Positions 16,209 to 24,924 of a stretch of DNA of 64,000 nt are shown here, in pieces (the first letter of the stretch is position 1; every line of letters begins with the position of its first letter). A program made the translations under genes and the position numbers. The stretch covers positions 1 through 64,000 of the forward strand of contig NZ_WWCN01000024.1 in NCBI RefSeq assembly GCF_009857445.1. The letters are read 5' to 3'. This DNA is from Duganella flavida (GTDB lineage Bacteria > Pseudomonadota > Gammaproteobacteria > Burkholderiales > Burkholderiaceae_D). The notes beneath the pieces were generated by a model. The model had not been told where the DNA came from. It searched no databases and saw nothing but the letters and a program-made list of their open reading frames with translations.

Positions 16209-17879
16209 ATGACAAAAGACCCAAATTCTTCAGATCAGCAGCATTTCAATGTGACTCTTTACTGCCATGAGCGTGGGCGGCTAGGGGACGGAAAACTGTC
16301 CTTTGGTGGAAATCGTCCGACGCAAGTGAATTTCAAAATGAGTGTCTCCGTTGTACTTGCCGATGGAGAGCAGATCGCCCTAATTCGGGCCGTGGCCGAG
16401 AATGGGAGAACTTATACGCTTTGTATTTGCAAATTTCACGGCTTTCGACTGTATGCTGAGTACTTGATTGAATCTGACATTGTAGCGCCTGAATTCGATC
16501 AAATTGTTGTGCGATATAGAGAGGTGTCGGAGTGGTTTCTTCACTGGCAAAAAATTCAGGGGCAGATTGGCGATAAATTAAACTGGGAGCAAAAATCGAA
16601 ACCGCTCTCCGTGACCATATCGAGCAATGAAGAGCAGTTCACTCTATCCAGTGATTACTTCGGATCTGGCGACCGGGTTGGCGAAGACCTTATCGTTCAT
16701 GAGCATGTTGAGTTCACGTTTGCAACGACTGGACGTAAATTCAATTTGCCAGATATCAGGGGCAAGACGCATGAGCTGTCCTGTTTGCTATCGATCCTGA
16801 TTGCCTATCCAGCAACAGTGATGAGCGTATGGGTTGGCCTGAAAAATGGACATTTATCCCAAGTTCATTTTCCTGGCTACACGCACCCCGAGCGAGATGT
16901 GTCGGACTCCGGCTTTTGGATTAAATGGTTTATCCAGAAACCGAAAATCGAAGATAGGTGGCAGACAATTTTTGATCGCTATTACGGCTCGATTTATCGA
17001 AAGATATGCTGGGTCCGTTTAGCCGGCATGCAGAGGTATGAGGGATTTTGGGAGTACAAATCTCTGGGTTATGTTAGCCTCCTTGATCAATATGTAACGA
17101 TCCGATCTGGCAATAGCAAGAAGACGATGGTTGCATCAGTTTCACGGAAGAAATTGACAGCATTCCGGCAAGAAGTTGCTTGCGCAATGCCGTCGCTCAG
17201 CGTAAGCGATGCCGACAGCATCTCAAAGGTAGCAGGCCGCGTATTCGTGGGTACGAAACAACTGACCTTTGGTGAAAAATATCGGGCAGCAATCGCGAAA
17301 ACCGATAGGGATATTGTCAAGATCATCTCAATATCGGAGACAGACTTCCAGTTTATCAAGAAGATCCGCGATGCAATCGCGCACGGAGATGACCCAGGAT
17401 TGGAGGGTGATGACTATTCAAAGGTCAGTGACGTCGTCGGGAAAATTGCGCTACTTCTAACCTACTGGGCTTTCTTGGATTTTGGTCTGACGACGGATGA
17501 CTTCGTCGAATGCCTCAGCAGGACACACAGTTCCCTGAGATTCTCATGTATCTTGGATAGCGTACATCTGGCAAGAGTCTCTGGTACAGCGGATTTTTTC
17601 TCGGTGACTGCAGAAAAATTTGCAGTGTTATCGAAGTTGGGCGTTCGTAATTCTCTCTGCTTCGTGCGTGAAGCAAATGGCGAACTCAGTTTTTCAGAGT
17701 CCTATACAAAAATATACAAAGATTGGGAAAAAAATCCGTCGCCAAGTCCTGGTCTATTGCAACCAAAGGAAATTTTTGGAGTTGATAACAATGCTGCCAA
17801 ATATTTCGGACACAGCTATATCGAATCCGGAGAAAATCGGCTGGAAGTTTTCTCTACGTGGATCATAAACCCATCATGA
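16209..17879 (+). CDS. ApeA-type HEPN anti-phage protein candidate
   Basis: 556 aa. The N-terminal half resembles the ApeA N-terminal domain (a beta-rich region with FHGFRLYAEYLI and the SCLLSILIAYPATV segment). The C-terminal part is an ApeA-like HEPN domain with the ribonuclease motif R-x4-H in KKIRDAIAHGDD (R387, H392), the arrangement required by active HEPN RNases. ApeA proteins give abortive-type phage protection in Enterobacteria; that is known for the family, not shown here. The gene is visibly richer in A/T than the catabolic genes to the right. It has no antitoxin gene directly attached; the 184-aa gene upstream is the closest partner. Confidence 0.75.
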   Translation: MTKDPNSSDQQHFNVTLYCHERGRLGDGKLSFGGNRPTQVNFKMSVSVVLADGEQIALIRAVAENGRTYTLCICKFHGFRLYAEYLIESDIVAPEFDQIVVRYREVSEWFLHWQKIQGQIGDKLNWEQKSKPLSVTISSNEEQFTLSSDYFGSGDRVGEDLIVHEHVEFTFATTGRKFNLPDIRGKTHELSCLLSILIAYPATVMSVWVGLKNGHLSQVHFPGYTHPERDVSDSGFWIKWFIQKPKIEDRWQTIFDRYYGSIYRKICWVRLAGMQRYEGFWEYKSLGYVSLLDQYVTIRSGNSKKTMVASVSRKKLTAFRQEVACAMPSLSVSDADSISKVAGRVFVGTKQLTFGEKYRAAIAKTDRDIVKIISISETDFQFIKKIRDAIAHGDDPGLEGDDYSKVSDVVGKIALLLTYWAFLDFGLTTDDFVECLSRTHSSLRFSCILDSVHLARVSGTADFFSVTAEKFAVLSKLGVRNSLCFVREANGELSFSESYTKIYKDWEKNPSPSPGLLQPKEIFGVDNNAAKYFGHSYIESGENRLEVFSTWIINPS

Positions 17880-17968
17880 TAAGTTCACGTTGTGAGCCGG
17901 CCCTGAGTGCATGGAAGTCTTTGCGCTAGTTTGCCTAAAGATGATTCCAACCAAGCCAGGCGTAGCGG

Positions 17969-18397
17969 TTACCCGATGTTGAAATTTCGCAGCACAGCAG
18001 CACTGTGCGCATTGTCGAGTGCGACTGCCAGCGTTGCGCCATTAGGTTCGATAAGGCTTCCAAGGTCCGCTGAGAAGAGCATGCAATCCAGCTCTTGAGC
18101 CATCTTACAGATAAGTGCCGGGAACTGTATTCCCTCATTACGGATGTCGAAGCGGACCACGATAGATGCCGACTTATCCGCCTCGAAAACCACGTCAACA
18201 CGGCTTCCATTCTCTGGCCCAAATACAACCCAGTCTTCTACCATGGTCCACGGCGTGCCTAGATATTCGGTGAGCATTTGCTGTGCTTGGAGAAGAAGAG
18301 CTCCGGACAATAGTGGTGGTTGCCAGCCGTCGTTTACGGTGTTAGGGAGTTCATCAGTAGCATGGATCACATGCATGTCAACCTGCCAAATAGCCAT
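17969..18397 (-). CDS. Hypothetical protein (142 aa)
   Basis: A small soluble protein, not recognised. It reads MAIWQVDMHVIHATDELP, then a segment with VFGPENGSRVDVVFE, an Arg-containing strand VVRFDIRNEG, a hydrophobic ICKMAQELDCMLF and a C-terminal ALDNAHSAAVLRNF. The composition and size are like many stand-alone immunity-type proteins, but nothing specific supports that. It converges with the HEPN gene, ending 90 bases from it. Confidence 0.5.
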   Translation of the reverse strand: MAIWQVDMHVIHATDELPNTVNDGWQPPLLSGALLLQAQQMLTEYLGTPWTMVEDWVVFGPENGSRVDVVFEADKSASIVVRFDIRNEGIQFPALICKMAQELDCMLFSADLGSLIEPNGATLAVALDNAHSAAVLRNFNIG

Positions 18398-18602
18398 CGC
18401 GTTCGCCAGCTTTCTACAAATTTTTCGGTGCTACCAGTCTAGCAATACTTGCAACCGATGCCAACCTATCACTCCGTCCCAAGAAGCTAACAGCACGCTC
18501 AACCGCCATGATCCGCTCAAGGCTCGCCGCAGCAAAGTACGTAAGTGAAATGCGCTTCAAGGATTAGCAGCTCTTTGGGGAACTCAACTAGTTTTTCAAG
18601 AT

Positions 18603-20288
18603 TCACTCCGCCGCCGGTTTAAGCTGCACTGTTTTCCCGCTACGCGAATCAATACGTTCCACTGCTATAGACCGGAAAAATCCAATGCCCTGCATTCGAA
18701 TCAAGAGCTCGGCGGCTTCGATGATGGGGCGTTGATGACCCGCTCGCGGGTCATCAACGGGAAACACGGGATTTGCGATGGCAAGCTCCATCAATGCCTT
18801 TCCCCACGATTCGCTTTTTCGCACATTGGTTATGCCGTGGTTCTTGGCCAACGCGATTAAGTCGTTGTTATTGTGAACAGTTGAAGCCAGCGCCAGCATC
18901 GCCGTTTTGGTTGAGGTCAGGTCGGCTCCAACAAGAGCGTTTTTTTGATACTCTTGGATTGCGATTTCAATTAGTTCAGGTGCTGAAAAATTGCCGCATT
19001 CGATGTCGGGATCACAAATAAAAAAGCGGCCATGAAACCGCTCATTTTCAGCAGCTTGGCGAAGTATGCGAATATACTCTTCGCGGTCCCCGTCAATGAC
19101 CACTACGCTGAAGATTCCTGATTTCATGTCGGCCTCAAGAGACTCAACAAATGCGAGCCCCCTGCCGCGCCTCTCTGCGACGTTGCCACTTAAATTGACC
19201 AATTGGACGTGATCAAAACTGCCTGCAGCATGCGCAAGGGCACCGTATTCTGTATCGCCCTCAACATAGCACCGGACCTTGATGGCAAAATCAAGACCAA
19301 GCTGAGTCAAGTAGTCGCGCAATAGTCGGCGTGGCGCGTCAAACACACGTTCGTCACCGTACAACATCTTGCGAGCACCAGAGAACCACTGTCCAGGTCC
19401 AATTTCATCTTCTTCAGGCCATGCCTCTTCAAAGGCTCGCTCGGCCGATCGCCGGATACTTTCAGCCATCGCTAGGAAATGCATGGTGCCACCAAGTTTC
19501 CCTTTGAGCCTTTCACGCTCCCGCCAATTCATCAGGCGCAACAAGACATGAACAGATCGATTTTCGTCAAGCCTTTCAGCGGCAAACGCCAAGTCTGAAC
19601 ACATCTGATGGAGTACAGCCTTGCCAGTCGTGGCGAGCATTTCACTCAAAGTGGATTCAAAGCCATCTTCGAGTGGAGTTGAAATGGGCAGAGGTTCCGC
19701 GCCTCTGAAGATGACATCATAGGTAAGGGGTTCAGCGACTGACGCGGTCTCCGCAATTTGATTCCAATAGTGAAAGCGCTCACCGAATTCAATAGAGGAC
19801 GTCCAGCGTTTGTGGTCCTCTAACGAATGTTGCGCGATGCGGAGTATGCCTGGCTCGTGCACCAGAAATTGTGTACTCGATGTGCCAATTTTTAGTGTCC
19901 GCTCGACGTGGTATAGCAAATAGACTCGGAAAGGATGGAACGCCAGCGAACTCTCCAGCGGGATACTGTCATGGTCCTCAAGTGCCGATCCATAGCCATT
20001 TGGACGATGTTCAATCCGGCGAAAATCGCAGTATGCATATTCGCTTTCCTCTCCGATGCCTTCCAGGCGCTCCAGTCCAGGGAATTCGATCGGTACGTCG
20101 CTTAGCACGAAATCGGCGCGAAGCAAACCAAGCTTCCAAAGCCCAGTGACCTCGGAGGCGGAAAACCAGCCTAGTCCAAGATCTTTGGCCAATTTCGCCA
20201 GCGCGTCGGGCGAAAGTAGGCGTCGTCTCCAGGTTTCGAATTTGAGGACGACTTCAACTCGAGCTCGCTCTAACGCAGATTCTTTCAT
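18603..20288 (-). CDS. Stand-alone OLD-like TOPRIM protein, putative nuclease
   Basis: 561 aa. Residues 1-330 are not recognised; they are mostly helical and without an ABC-type Walker A motif. Residues about 336-435 look like a TOPRIM fold of the OLD class: the glutamate loop CYVEGDTE (E343), the DxD motif in VVVIDGDREE (D399, D401) and a further acidic motif FFICDPDIECGNFS. These residues bind metal in TOPRIM nucleases. OLD proteins usually carry an N-terminal ATPase, which is absent here, so this is a solitary or reorganised version. It lies beside the HEPN candidate and ends the defence-like block. A 28-bp perfect hairpin is embedded in its 3' part. Confidence 0.6.
   Translation of the reverse strand: MKESALERARVEVVLKFETWRRRLLSPDALAKLAKDLGLGWFSASEVTGLWKLGLLRADFVLSDVPIEFPGLERLEGIGEESEYAYCDFRRIEHRPNGYGSALEDHDSIPLESSLAFHPFRVYLLYHVERTLKIGTSSTQFLVHEPGILRIAQHSLEDHKRWTSSIEFGERFHYWNQIAETASVAEPLTYDVIFRGAEPLPISTPLEDGFESTLSEMLATTGKAVLHQMCSDLAFAAERLDENRSVHVLLRLMNWRERERLKGKLGGTMHFLAMAESIRRSAERAFEEAWPEEDEIGPGQWFSGARKMLYGDERVFDAPRRLLRDYLTQLGLDFAIKVRCYVEGDTEYGALAHAAGSFDHVQLVNLSGNVAERRGRGLAFVESLEADMKSGIFSVVVIDGDREEYIRILRQAAENERFHGRFFICDPDIECGNFSAPELIEIAIQEYQKNALVGADLTSTKTAMLALASTVHNNNDLIALAKNHGITNVRKSESWGKALMELAIANPVFPVDDPRAGHQRPIIEAAELLIRMQGIGFFRSIAVERIDSRSGKTVQLKPAAE
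18731..18758. repeat. Perfect inverted repeat inside the TOPRIM gene
   Basis: GTTGATGACCCG (18731-18742) and CGGGTCATCAAC (18747-18758) pair fully with a 4-base loop CTCG. It is in frame within the coding sequence (FPVDDPRAGHQRP), so it must be read through by ribosomes. Confidence 0.8.
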
Positions 20289-20380
20289 AACGCCCGATCT
20301 TAGAAGAAGATACGAATACTTCGTTGTGCTGCACCATCTCTCGACGATGGTCGCTGCCGGAATAAAAGTAAAACTAGCTG

Positions 20381-21007
20381 CTAGTCCGAAGCGCCAGGGC
20401 TTTCGGCCGCCGGCATCTGCACCAGCATCCGCTCCAGCGAGCGCTGCCTTTCCTCATGCTGGGTCTGCGCGCCATGCTCGCTTAGCAGTGATTCGGCCAG
20501 CATGAAGCTGTAAAGCATGAAGGCGCGCGTGCGCGATTCCGGGATGTCGAAGCCTAGACCACTAAAGCACTGGGAAATGTAGGCAAGGCGCTTTCCATCG
20601 ACCTCGTCGACGAAGTGGCGTGCCATCTCGTCGCGCCGTGCCCAGGCACGGATCGCCAGCTCGGTCGATGCACCTACTTTCGCCGACGAGCCATGAAAAG
20701 GCAGCATCAGTAGTTCGCGGATCAGCTCGCGTGGCTTGGTATTGCGGCGCTCGAAACGGTCGATGATCTGCTCCGTGGCCCGATCACGCCAGCTCACCAA
20801 CAATTGGCGCAGCAAGTCCTCTCGGTCTTTGAAGTGCCAGTAGAAACTACCGCGCGTCACGCCCAGATCCTTCGACAGCGCGTCTACCCGAACGGCGTCG
20901 ATGCTCTTATTGACCAGTACTTGGCCGGCGGCATGAATCCAGTCCTCAGGCGTTAGCTGGGTTTTGGCGGTGGACTTTGCGGCTGGTGCGGTGTCGGATT
21001 TAGGCAT
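20381..21007 (-). CDS. TetR/AcrR family regulator of the aromatic operon
   Basis: 208 aa. The N-terminal helix-turn-helix is clear: WIHAAGQVLVNKSIDAVRVD, then LSKDLGVTRGSFYWHFKDRE. The ligand-binding half is helical (LIRELLMLPFHGS, AIRAWARRDEMARHF). I use the ATG at 21007 (MPKSD), because the in-frame extension to 21055 is hydrophobic and overlaps the likely regulatory region. It is transcribed away from the ring-cleavage operon beginning at 21242, and a perfect palindrome lies between them. TetR members in this position usually repress the operon until the substrate or an intermediate binds. Confidence 0.88.
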   Translation of the reverse strand: MPKSDTAPAAKSTAKTQLTPEDWIHAAGQVLVNKSIDAVRVDALSKDLGVTRGSFYWHFKDREDLLRQLLVSWRDRATEQIIDRFERRNTKPRELIRELLMLPFHGSSAKVGASTELAIRAWARRDEMARHFVDEVDGKRLAYISQCFSGLGFDIPESRTRAFMLYSFMLAESLLSEHGAQTQHEERQRSLERMLVQMPAAESPGASD

Positions 21008-21124
21008 GGTCGAAGTGAAATTTTTCAATAAACACCATTTTACCGCTACATACATAACACCATGTCGTTTTGCTGAAAGTGGCGCGCGGCCGAGCCTTCA
21101 CCTCCAGGACTCCGCACAAATTTG

Positions 21125-21153
21125 TTGACTTCGAGGGGACAGGTCAATACTAT
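21125..21153 (+). promoter_or_regulatory. Sigma-70 promoter of the meta-cleavage operon
   Basis: TTGACT (21125-21130) and TACTAT (21148-21153) are separated by exactly 17 bases. The predicted start at about 21160 falls within the adjoining palindrome, leaving a leader of about 80 bases. Confidence 0.75.
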
Positions 21154-21155
21154 CT

Positions 21156-21179
21156 CCATACACATACGTATGTGTATGG
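21156..21179. promoter_or_regulatory. 24-bp perfect palindrome, probable TetR operator
   Basis: CCATACACATAC is followed directly by its exact reverse complement. It begins three bases after the -10 box, so bound repressor would cover the transcription start. Confidence 0.85.
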
Positions 21180-21241
21180 TCTGAGGTGAGTCCAACGGCT
21201 GATACGCATTCACTCAACAACACAGCGATTCAGGCGGAAAT

Positions 21242-22075
21242 ATGGACAAACAATTCGAAGGCATGGGCAAGACACTTGTCGCGGCAGATCACCGCACTAA
21301 CTACCACGAGGTCGGGCAAGGTAAGCCGCTGTTCCTGCTTCACGGCTCGGGACCTGGCGTATCGGGCTGGGGCAACTGGAAAGGCGTGATGAACGAGCTG
21401 GGCGAAGAGCTCCGCGTCATCGTGCCGGACATCGCCGGCTTCGGTTTCACCGAATTCAAGCAGGACAGCAAGTACGACATCAAGCTGTGGGTGCGCCACC
21501 TGATTGGCATCATGGACGCGCTGGGCATCAAAAAGGCCTCTTTTGTAGGCAATTCCTTCGGCGGCGCGCTGGCCATCGGCCTGGCGCTGTTCGACAAGGC
21601 CCGTGTCGATCGCATTGTGTTGCTCGGCACCCCTGCGGGCGAGTTTGAACAGACCCCAGGTCTGCGTTCTGCCGCTACCTACGAGCCGTCGATGGAAGCG
21701 ATGGAAGCCGCCATGCGCTTGTTCCCTTACGACCAGTCCATCATCACGCCGGAAATGGTGCGTAGCCGCTACGAGGCCAGCGCACGTCCAGGTGCCCAGG
21801 ATGCGCTCAAGCGCCTGATCCCTCAGCCCAATCCCGACGGCCCGACCATCGTCAAGGGCTTCCCAGTCGCTGCGGTGGCAGGTATCGAGGCGCCGACGCT
21901 GGTGCTGCACGGCCGCGAAGACCGTGTAGTGCCCGTGCAGTGTGGCCTGTTGCTGGCGCAGAGCATCCCTGGTGCCGACCTGCACCTGTTCGGTAAGTGT
22001 GGCCACTGGGTGCAAGTCGAACGCCGCGCGGACTTCCTGCGTCTGGTACGTGACTTTGTGGGGCAACCGGAATGA
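21242..22075 (+). CDS. Alpha/beta hydrolase, meta-cleavage product hydrolase (MhpC/BphD/CarC-like)
   Basis: 277 aa. It hydrolyses the C-C bond of the vinylogous diketone made by extradiol ring cleavage, giving 2-hydroxypenta-2,4-dienoate and a carboxylic acid. The catalytic triad is visible: Ser105 in GNSFGG, Asp227 in GREDRVVP and His255 in GKCGHWVQ. The oxyanion region LHGSGPGVSGWGNW is typical of the class. It is the first gene of the operon and its TGA overlaps the ATG of the LigA-like gene. The side-chain released, and so the substrate, cannot be read from the sequence. Confidence 0.92.
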   Translation: MDKQFEGMGKTLVAADHRTNYHEVGQGKPLFLLHGSGPGVSGWGNWKGVMNELGEELRVIVPDIAGFGFTEFKQDSKYDIKLWVRHLIGIMDALGIKKASFVGNSFGGALAIGLALFDKARVDRIVLLGTPAGEFEQTPGLRSAATYEPSMEAMEAAMRLFPYDQSIITPEMVRSRYEASARPGAQDALKRLIPQPNPDGPTIVKGFPVAAVAGIEAPTLVLHGREDRVVPVQCGLLLAQSIPGADLHLFGKCGHWVQVERRADFLRLVRDFVGQPE

Positions 22076-22368
22076 GCCGCAACCTGGTAGAGCGCGTGCT
22101 GTACCAGCTGTGCGTGGACCGGAGCGCCAAGCAGCGCTTTAAGGACGGTGCAGAGGACTTCCTGGCGCGCTTTGCGCTGACTGATGCTGAGCGTGAAATG
22201 GTGCTGGCGTTCGACGTTAAGGCGCTGCAGGCCTATGGCGTCAACTCCATGCTAACCATGGGATTTTGGCAAGAGCTGGCGCCACAGCGAGACATGCGCT
22301 CCTACATGAAACAGCTGCGCGACGTCGACAGCACCAGCGCGGTCTTCTCCGCCGGAATTAAAGGGTAA
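22072..22368 (+). CDS. Small (LigA-like) subunit of a class III extradiol dioxygenase
   Basis: 98 aa, matching the alpha-subunit family of protocatechuate 4,5-dioxygenase and the CarBa subunit of aminobiphenyldiol dioxygenase. It is all-helical with FLARFALTDAEREMVLAFDVKAL and YGVNSMLTMGFWQEL. The subunit caps the active site of the catalytic partner encoded six bases downstream of its end. The overlap with the hydrolase gene (ATGA) implies coupled translation. LigA-like partners are absent from MhpB-type enzymes, so this operon uses the two-subunit design. Confidence 0.85.
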   Translation: MSRNLVERVLYQLCVDRSAKQRFKDGAEDFLARFALTDAEREMVLAFDVKALQAYGVNSMLTMGFWQELAPQRDMRSYMKQLRDVDSTSAVFSAGIKG

Positions 22369-22374
22369 AGAATT

Positions 22375-23214
22375 ATGGGAACTATCGTAGGCGCCTTCCT
22401 CGTACCGCATGACCCGGTAATGTACGTGGCACCAGATGCGCCCCCTGTGGAGAAGCGCGAGTCCGTGTACGCGGCTTTCCGTCTGTGCTCCGAGCGCTTG
22501 GCGGCGCTGAAGCCGACCACAGTCGTAATTATCGGCTGTGACCACTACATGCTGTTCGGACCGCAGTGCTTGCCCAGCTACTTGATCGCCGTCGGCGACA
22601 TTGACGGCCCGATTGACCAACTGCCAGGCTTGCGTCGCACTGTGATGCAGAACAATGAGTCGTTGGCAGGGCACATCGCCGAGCACGGCAAGTCGCATGG
22701 CTTCGATTGGGCCGTAGGTCGTGCCTTCACTGTGGACCACGCAATCGCCATTCCGCAGCAGCTTCTTGTGGAACCGTTGCGGGCTGCTGGCATGGACGTC
22801 AAGACAATCCCCGTGTACCTGGCATGCTCGGTCGACCCCTACATAAAAATCAGGCGGGCTGCCGAGCTGGGCGCTCAAATTCGCCAGGCTGTGGTGGATT
22901 TCTCGGATGAGGAACGCGTGGTCGTTATCGGCAGCGGCGGCATCAGCCACTGGGTCGGGTCCGCTCTGATGGGGCGGGTCAACGAGACCTTCGACCGCGA
23001 AGTCATCGGATACGCGCTGGATGGCGATCTCGATGGGCTGTGCGGCCTGACCGACGAGTACATCCTCGAGAACGGCGGGGAGGGCGGTATGGAAATCCGC
23101 AATTTCGCTTGTGCTATGGGCGCCGTACCAAGTGCGCGCGGCGAATTGCTGGGCTACGAGGCCGTTCCTGAATGGGTGACTGGCCTGGGCTTTGTACAAC
23201 TGCACGTGGAGTAA
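22375..23214 (+). CDS. Catalytic (LigB-like) subunit of a class III extradiol dioxygenase
   Basis: 279 aa. It cleaves a catechol-type ring next to the hydroxyls, using Fe(II). The expected iron ligands are present: His12 (VPHDP), His57 (GCDHYM) and Glu240 (GGMEIRN). The likely catalytic His192 (SGGISHWVG) is also there. The protein is a normal length for LigB and CarBb. With the LigA-like protein it should form an alpha2beta2 enzyme. The substrate is likely the 2,3-diol made by the ring-hydroxylating dioxygenase encoded downstream. Confidence 0.9.
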   Translation: MGTIVGAFLVPHDPVMYVAPDAPPVEKRESVYAAFRLCSERLAALKPTTVVIIGCDHYMLFGPQCLPSYLIAVGDIDGPIDQLPGLRRTVMQNNESLAGHIAEHGKSHGFDWAVGRAFTVDHAIAIPQQLLVEPLRAAGMDVKTIPVYLACSVDPYIKIRRAAELGAQIRQAVVDFSDEERVVVIGSGGISHWVGSALMGRVNETFDREVIGYALDGDLDGLCGLTDEYILENGGEGGMEIRNFACAMGAVPSARGELLGYEAVPEWVTGLGFVQLHVE

Positions 23215-23219
23215 TCAGC

Positions 23220-23564
23220 ATGACCAAGAAGATTTTTTTAATCAAATCCGCCGACCTTCAGCCGGGCTGTACCCGCAAGGTTGAAACGGAAGGTGGCGAC
23301 CTGGCTGTATTCAATCTGGGCGGCAAATTTTACGCTACCTCGAATATGTGCACCCATGCCACGGCGTCGTTAGCCGACGGCGAAATTGTGGGCGACGACT
23401 GCATTGCCTGCCCAGTGCATTTCGGTGAGTTCCACATACCGACCGGCCAGGCGTTGACCTTCCCATGCACGGTGGACCTGCGTACCTACAAGGTGATCGA
23501 GGAGGGCGAGGACATTTACGCCGACCTGGATGCCGAGTCGGAAGAAGCCGCATCCGCAATCTAG
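23220..23564 (+). CDS. Rieske-type 2Fe-2S ferredoxin
   Basis: 114 aa electron carrier of a ring-hydroxylating dioxygenase. The Rieske motif is complete: C-x-H in NMCTHATASL and C-x2-H in CPVHFGEF, followed by the usual PTG turn. The ATG at 23220 matches the family start (TKKIFLIKSADLQPG); an in-frame upstream start lies inside the previous gene. The acidic C-terminus (EEGEDIYADLDAESEEA) is typical for docking to the oxygenase. It should receive electrons from the reductase encoded at 32020. Confidence 0.92.
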   Translation: MTKKIFLIKSADLQPGCTRKVETEGGDLAVFNLGGKFYATSNMCTHATASLADGEIVGDDCIACPVHFGEFHIPTGQALTFPCTVDLRTYKVIEEGEDIYADLDAESEEAASAI

Positions 23565-23575
23565 GAGAGAACACC

Positions 23576-24913
23576 ATGTGCACCGACGAAAAAGTCATCA
23601 ACTTCAAACGCCCGCGTCAGCAGGCGGCCCTTGAGGACCTGGACCAGTACATCAATATCGCCGAAGGTCGCATGTCGCGCAAGGTATTCTGGGAGCGAGA
23701 CATCTACGAGCAGGAGCTGGAGAAAATCTTCTCGCGAGCTTGGCTGTTCCTGGGGCACACCTCGCAGATTCCTAAAGCCGGCGACTACGTAACGACCAGC
23801 ATGGGCGAAGACGATGTCCTGGTCGTGCGCCAGAAAGATGGTGCCGTCAAGGCATTCCTCAATACTTGTCCGCATCGCGGTAACCGTCTGTGCTTCTCGG
23901 AAGTTGGCACCGCGCGCGGCTTCATCTGCAATTACCACGGCTGGAGCTTTGGCATTGACGGCGCGCTGCGCGGGATGCATGAGTCGGCGGCATACGAGGC
24001 CAGCGGCTTTGACAAGTCCAAGCACGGTCTGCACGAGGTCGCCCAGGTCGACAGCTACAAGGGCTTGATTTTCGGCACATTGGATCCGACCGCACCATCA
24101 TTAAAAGAGTACTTGGGCGACTTCGCGTGGTATCTGGACACGCTGCTCGACATGGACGGTGAAGGAACAGAATTCATTGGCGGCTGCGTCAAGTCCGTCA
24201 TGAAGTGCAACTGGAAATTCGGTGCTGAGAACTTCGTGGGCGACATCATGCATGCTGGTTGGACTCACGATTCTGCTGCCCAAGCAATGCTTGGCGGTTC
24301 GGTGGGTGAACTGGGCAAGGCCCCTGATTCCTACCACGTCAACGTCAACGGCCACGGCTGGGAATTCAATCTCGACAAGGTGGGCAACACCGCCACCTTC
24401 GGCGACAAGGAGGTGCGCAAGTACATCCACGAAATCCAGCCAAAGGTCGCCGAGCGCCTGGGCCACACTCGCTCCATGATGATTGGCTCCGTATCGTCGG
24501 CCACCATCTTCCCCAATATGTCCTTCTTGCCGGGTCAGAATACCTTCCGCGTGTGGCAACCGCGCGGTCCGGGTGAGATCGAGCTGCACACCTGGACGCT
24601 GGTCAACAAGAGCGCGCCAGACGACATCAAAGAGCGCTATCGCCGGGGCACTATGATCACCTTCTCGCCATCCGGTGTGTTTGAGATGGACGACGGTGAG
24701 AACTTCGAATATTCGACGCGCACCAATCGTGGCCGCGTCACGCGCGAGCAGGACCTGTTCCTGGGGCTGGGTATGGGCAGCAAAATCGACCACCCCGAAT
24801 TCCCCGGCAACGTATTCCAGGGCCAGATTAATGAAGCCAATCAGCGCGCCTATTACCAGCGCTGGCTCGACTTCATGAAAGCCGAGTCCTGGGACGATTT
24901 GCCGCAACGCTGA
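23576..24913 (+). CDS. Ring-hydroxylating dioxygenase, alpha (catalytic) subunit
   Basis: 445 aa, belonging to the naphthalene/biphenyl dioxygenase superfamily. The Rieske centre is C-x-H in NTCPHRGNRL and C-x2-H in CNYHGWSF. The mononuclear iron site is in ENFVGDIMHAGWTHDSA, with the D-x2-H-x4-H spacing of naphthalene dioxygenase. The real start is the ATG at 23576 behind AGGAGAGA, not an upstream frame extension. The enzyme should add both atoms of O2 to an aromatic ring to give a cis-dihydrodiol. The substrate pocket cannot be assigned to a compound by eye. Confidence 0.95.
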   Translation: MCTDEKVINFKRPRQQAALEDLDQYINIAEGRMSRKVFWERDIYEQELEKIFSRAWLFLGHTSQIPKAGDYVTTSMGEDDVLVVRQKDGAVKAFLNTCPHRGNRLCFSEVGTARGFICNYHGWSFGIDGALRGMHESAAYEASGFDKSKHGLHEVAQVDSYKGLIFGTLDPTAPSLKEYLGDFAWYLDTLLDMDGEGTEFIGGCVKSVMKCNWKFGAENFVGDIMHAGWTHDSAAQAMLGGSVGELGKAPDSYHVNVNGHGWEFNLDKVGNTATFGDKEVRKYIHEIQPKVAERLGHTRSMMIGSVSSATIFPNMSFLPGQNTFRVWQPRGPGEIELHTWTLVNKSAPDDIKERYRRGTMITFSPSGVFEMDDGENFEYSTRTNRGRVTREQDLFLGLGMGSKIDHPEFPGNVFQGQINEANQRAYYQRWLDFMKAESWDDLPQR

Positions 24914-24924
24914 GAGCAGAAATC

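Noticed and set aside
7245-20370. Integrase or transposase genes that would explain the comM break
   Set aside because: None of the translated genes in this part shows recombinase or DDE motifs; only a doubtful IS630-like scrap was seen, at 56.8-57.0 kb.
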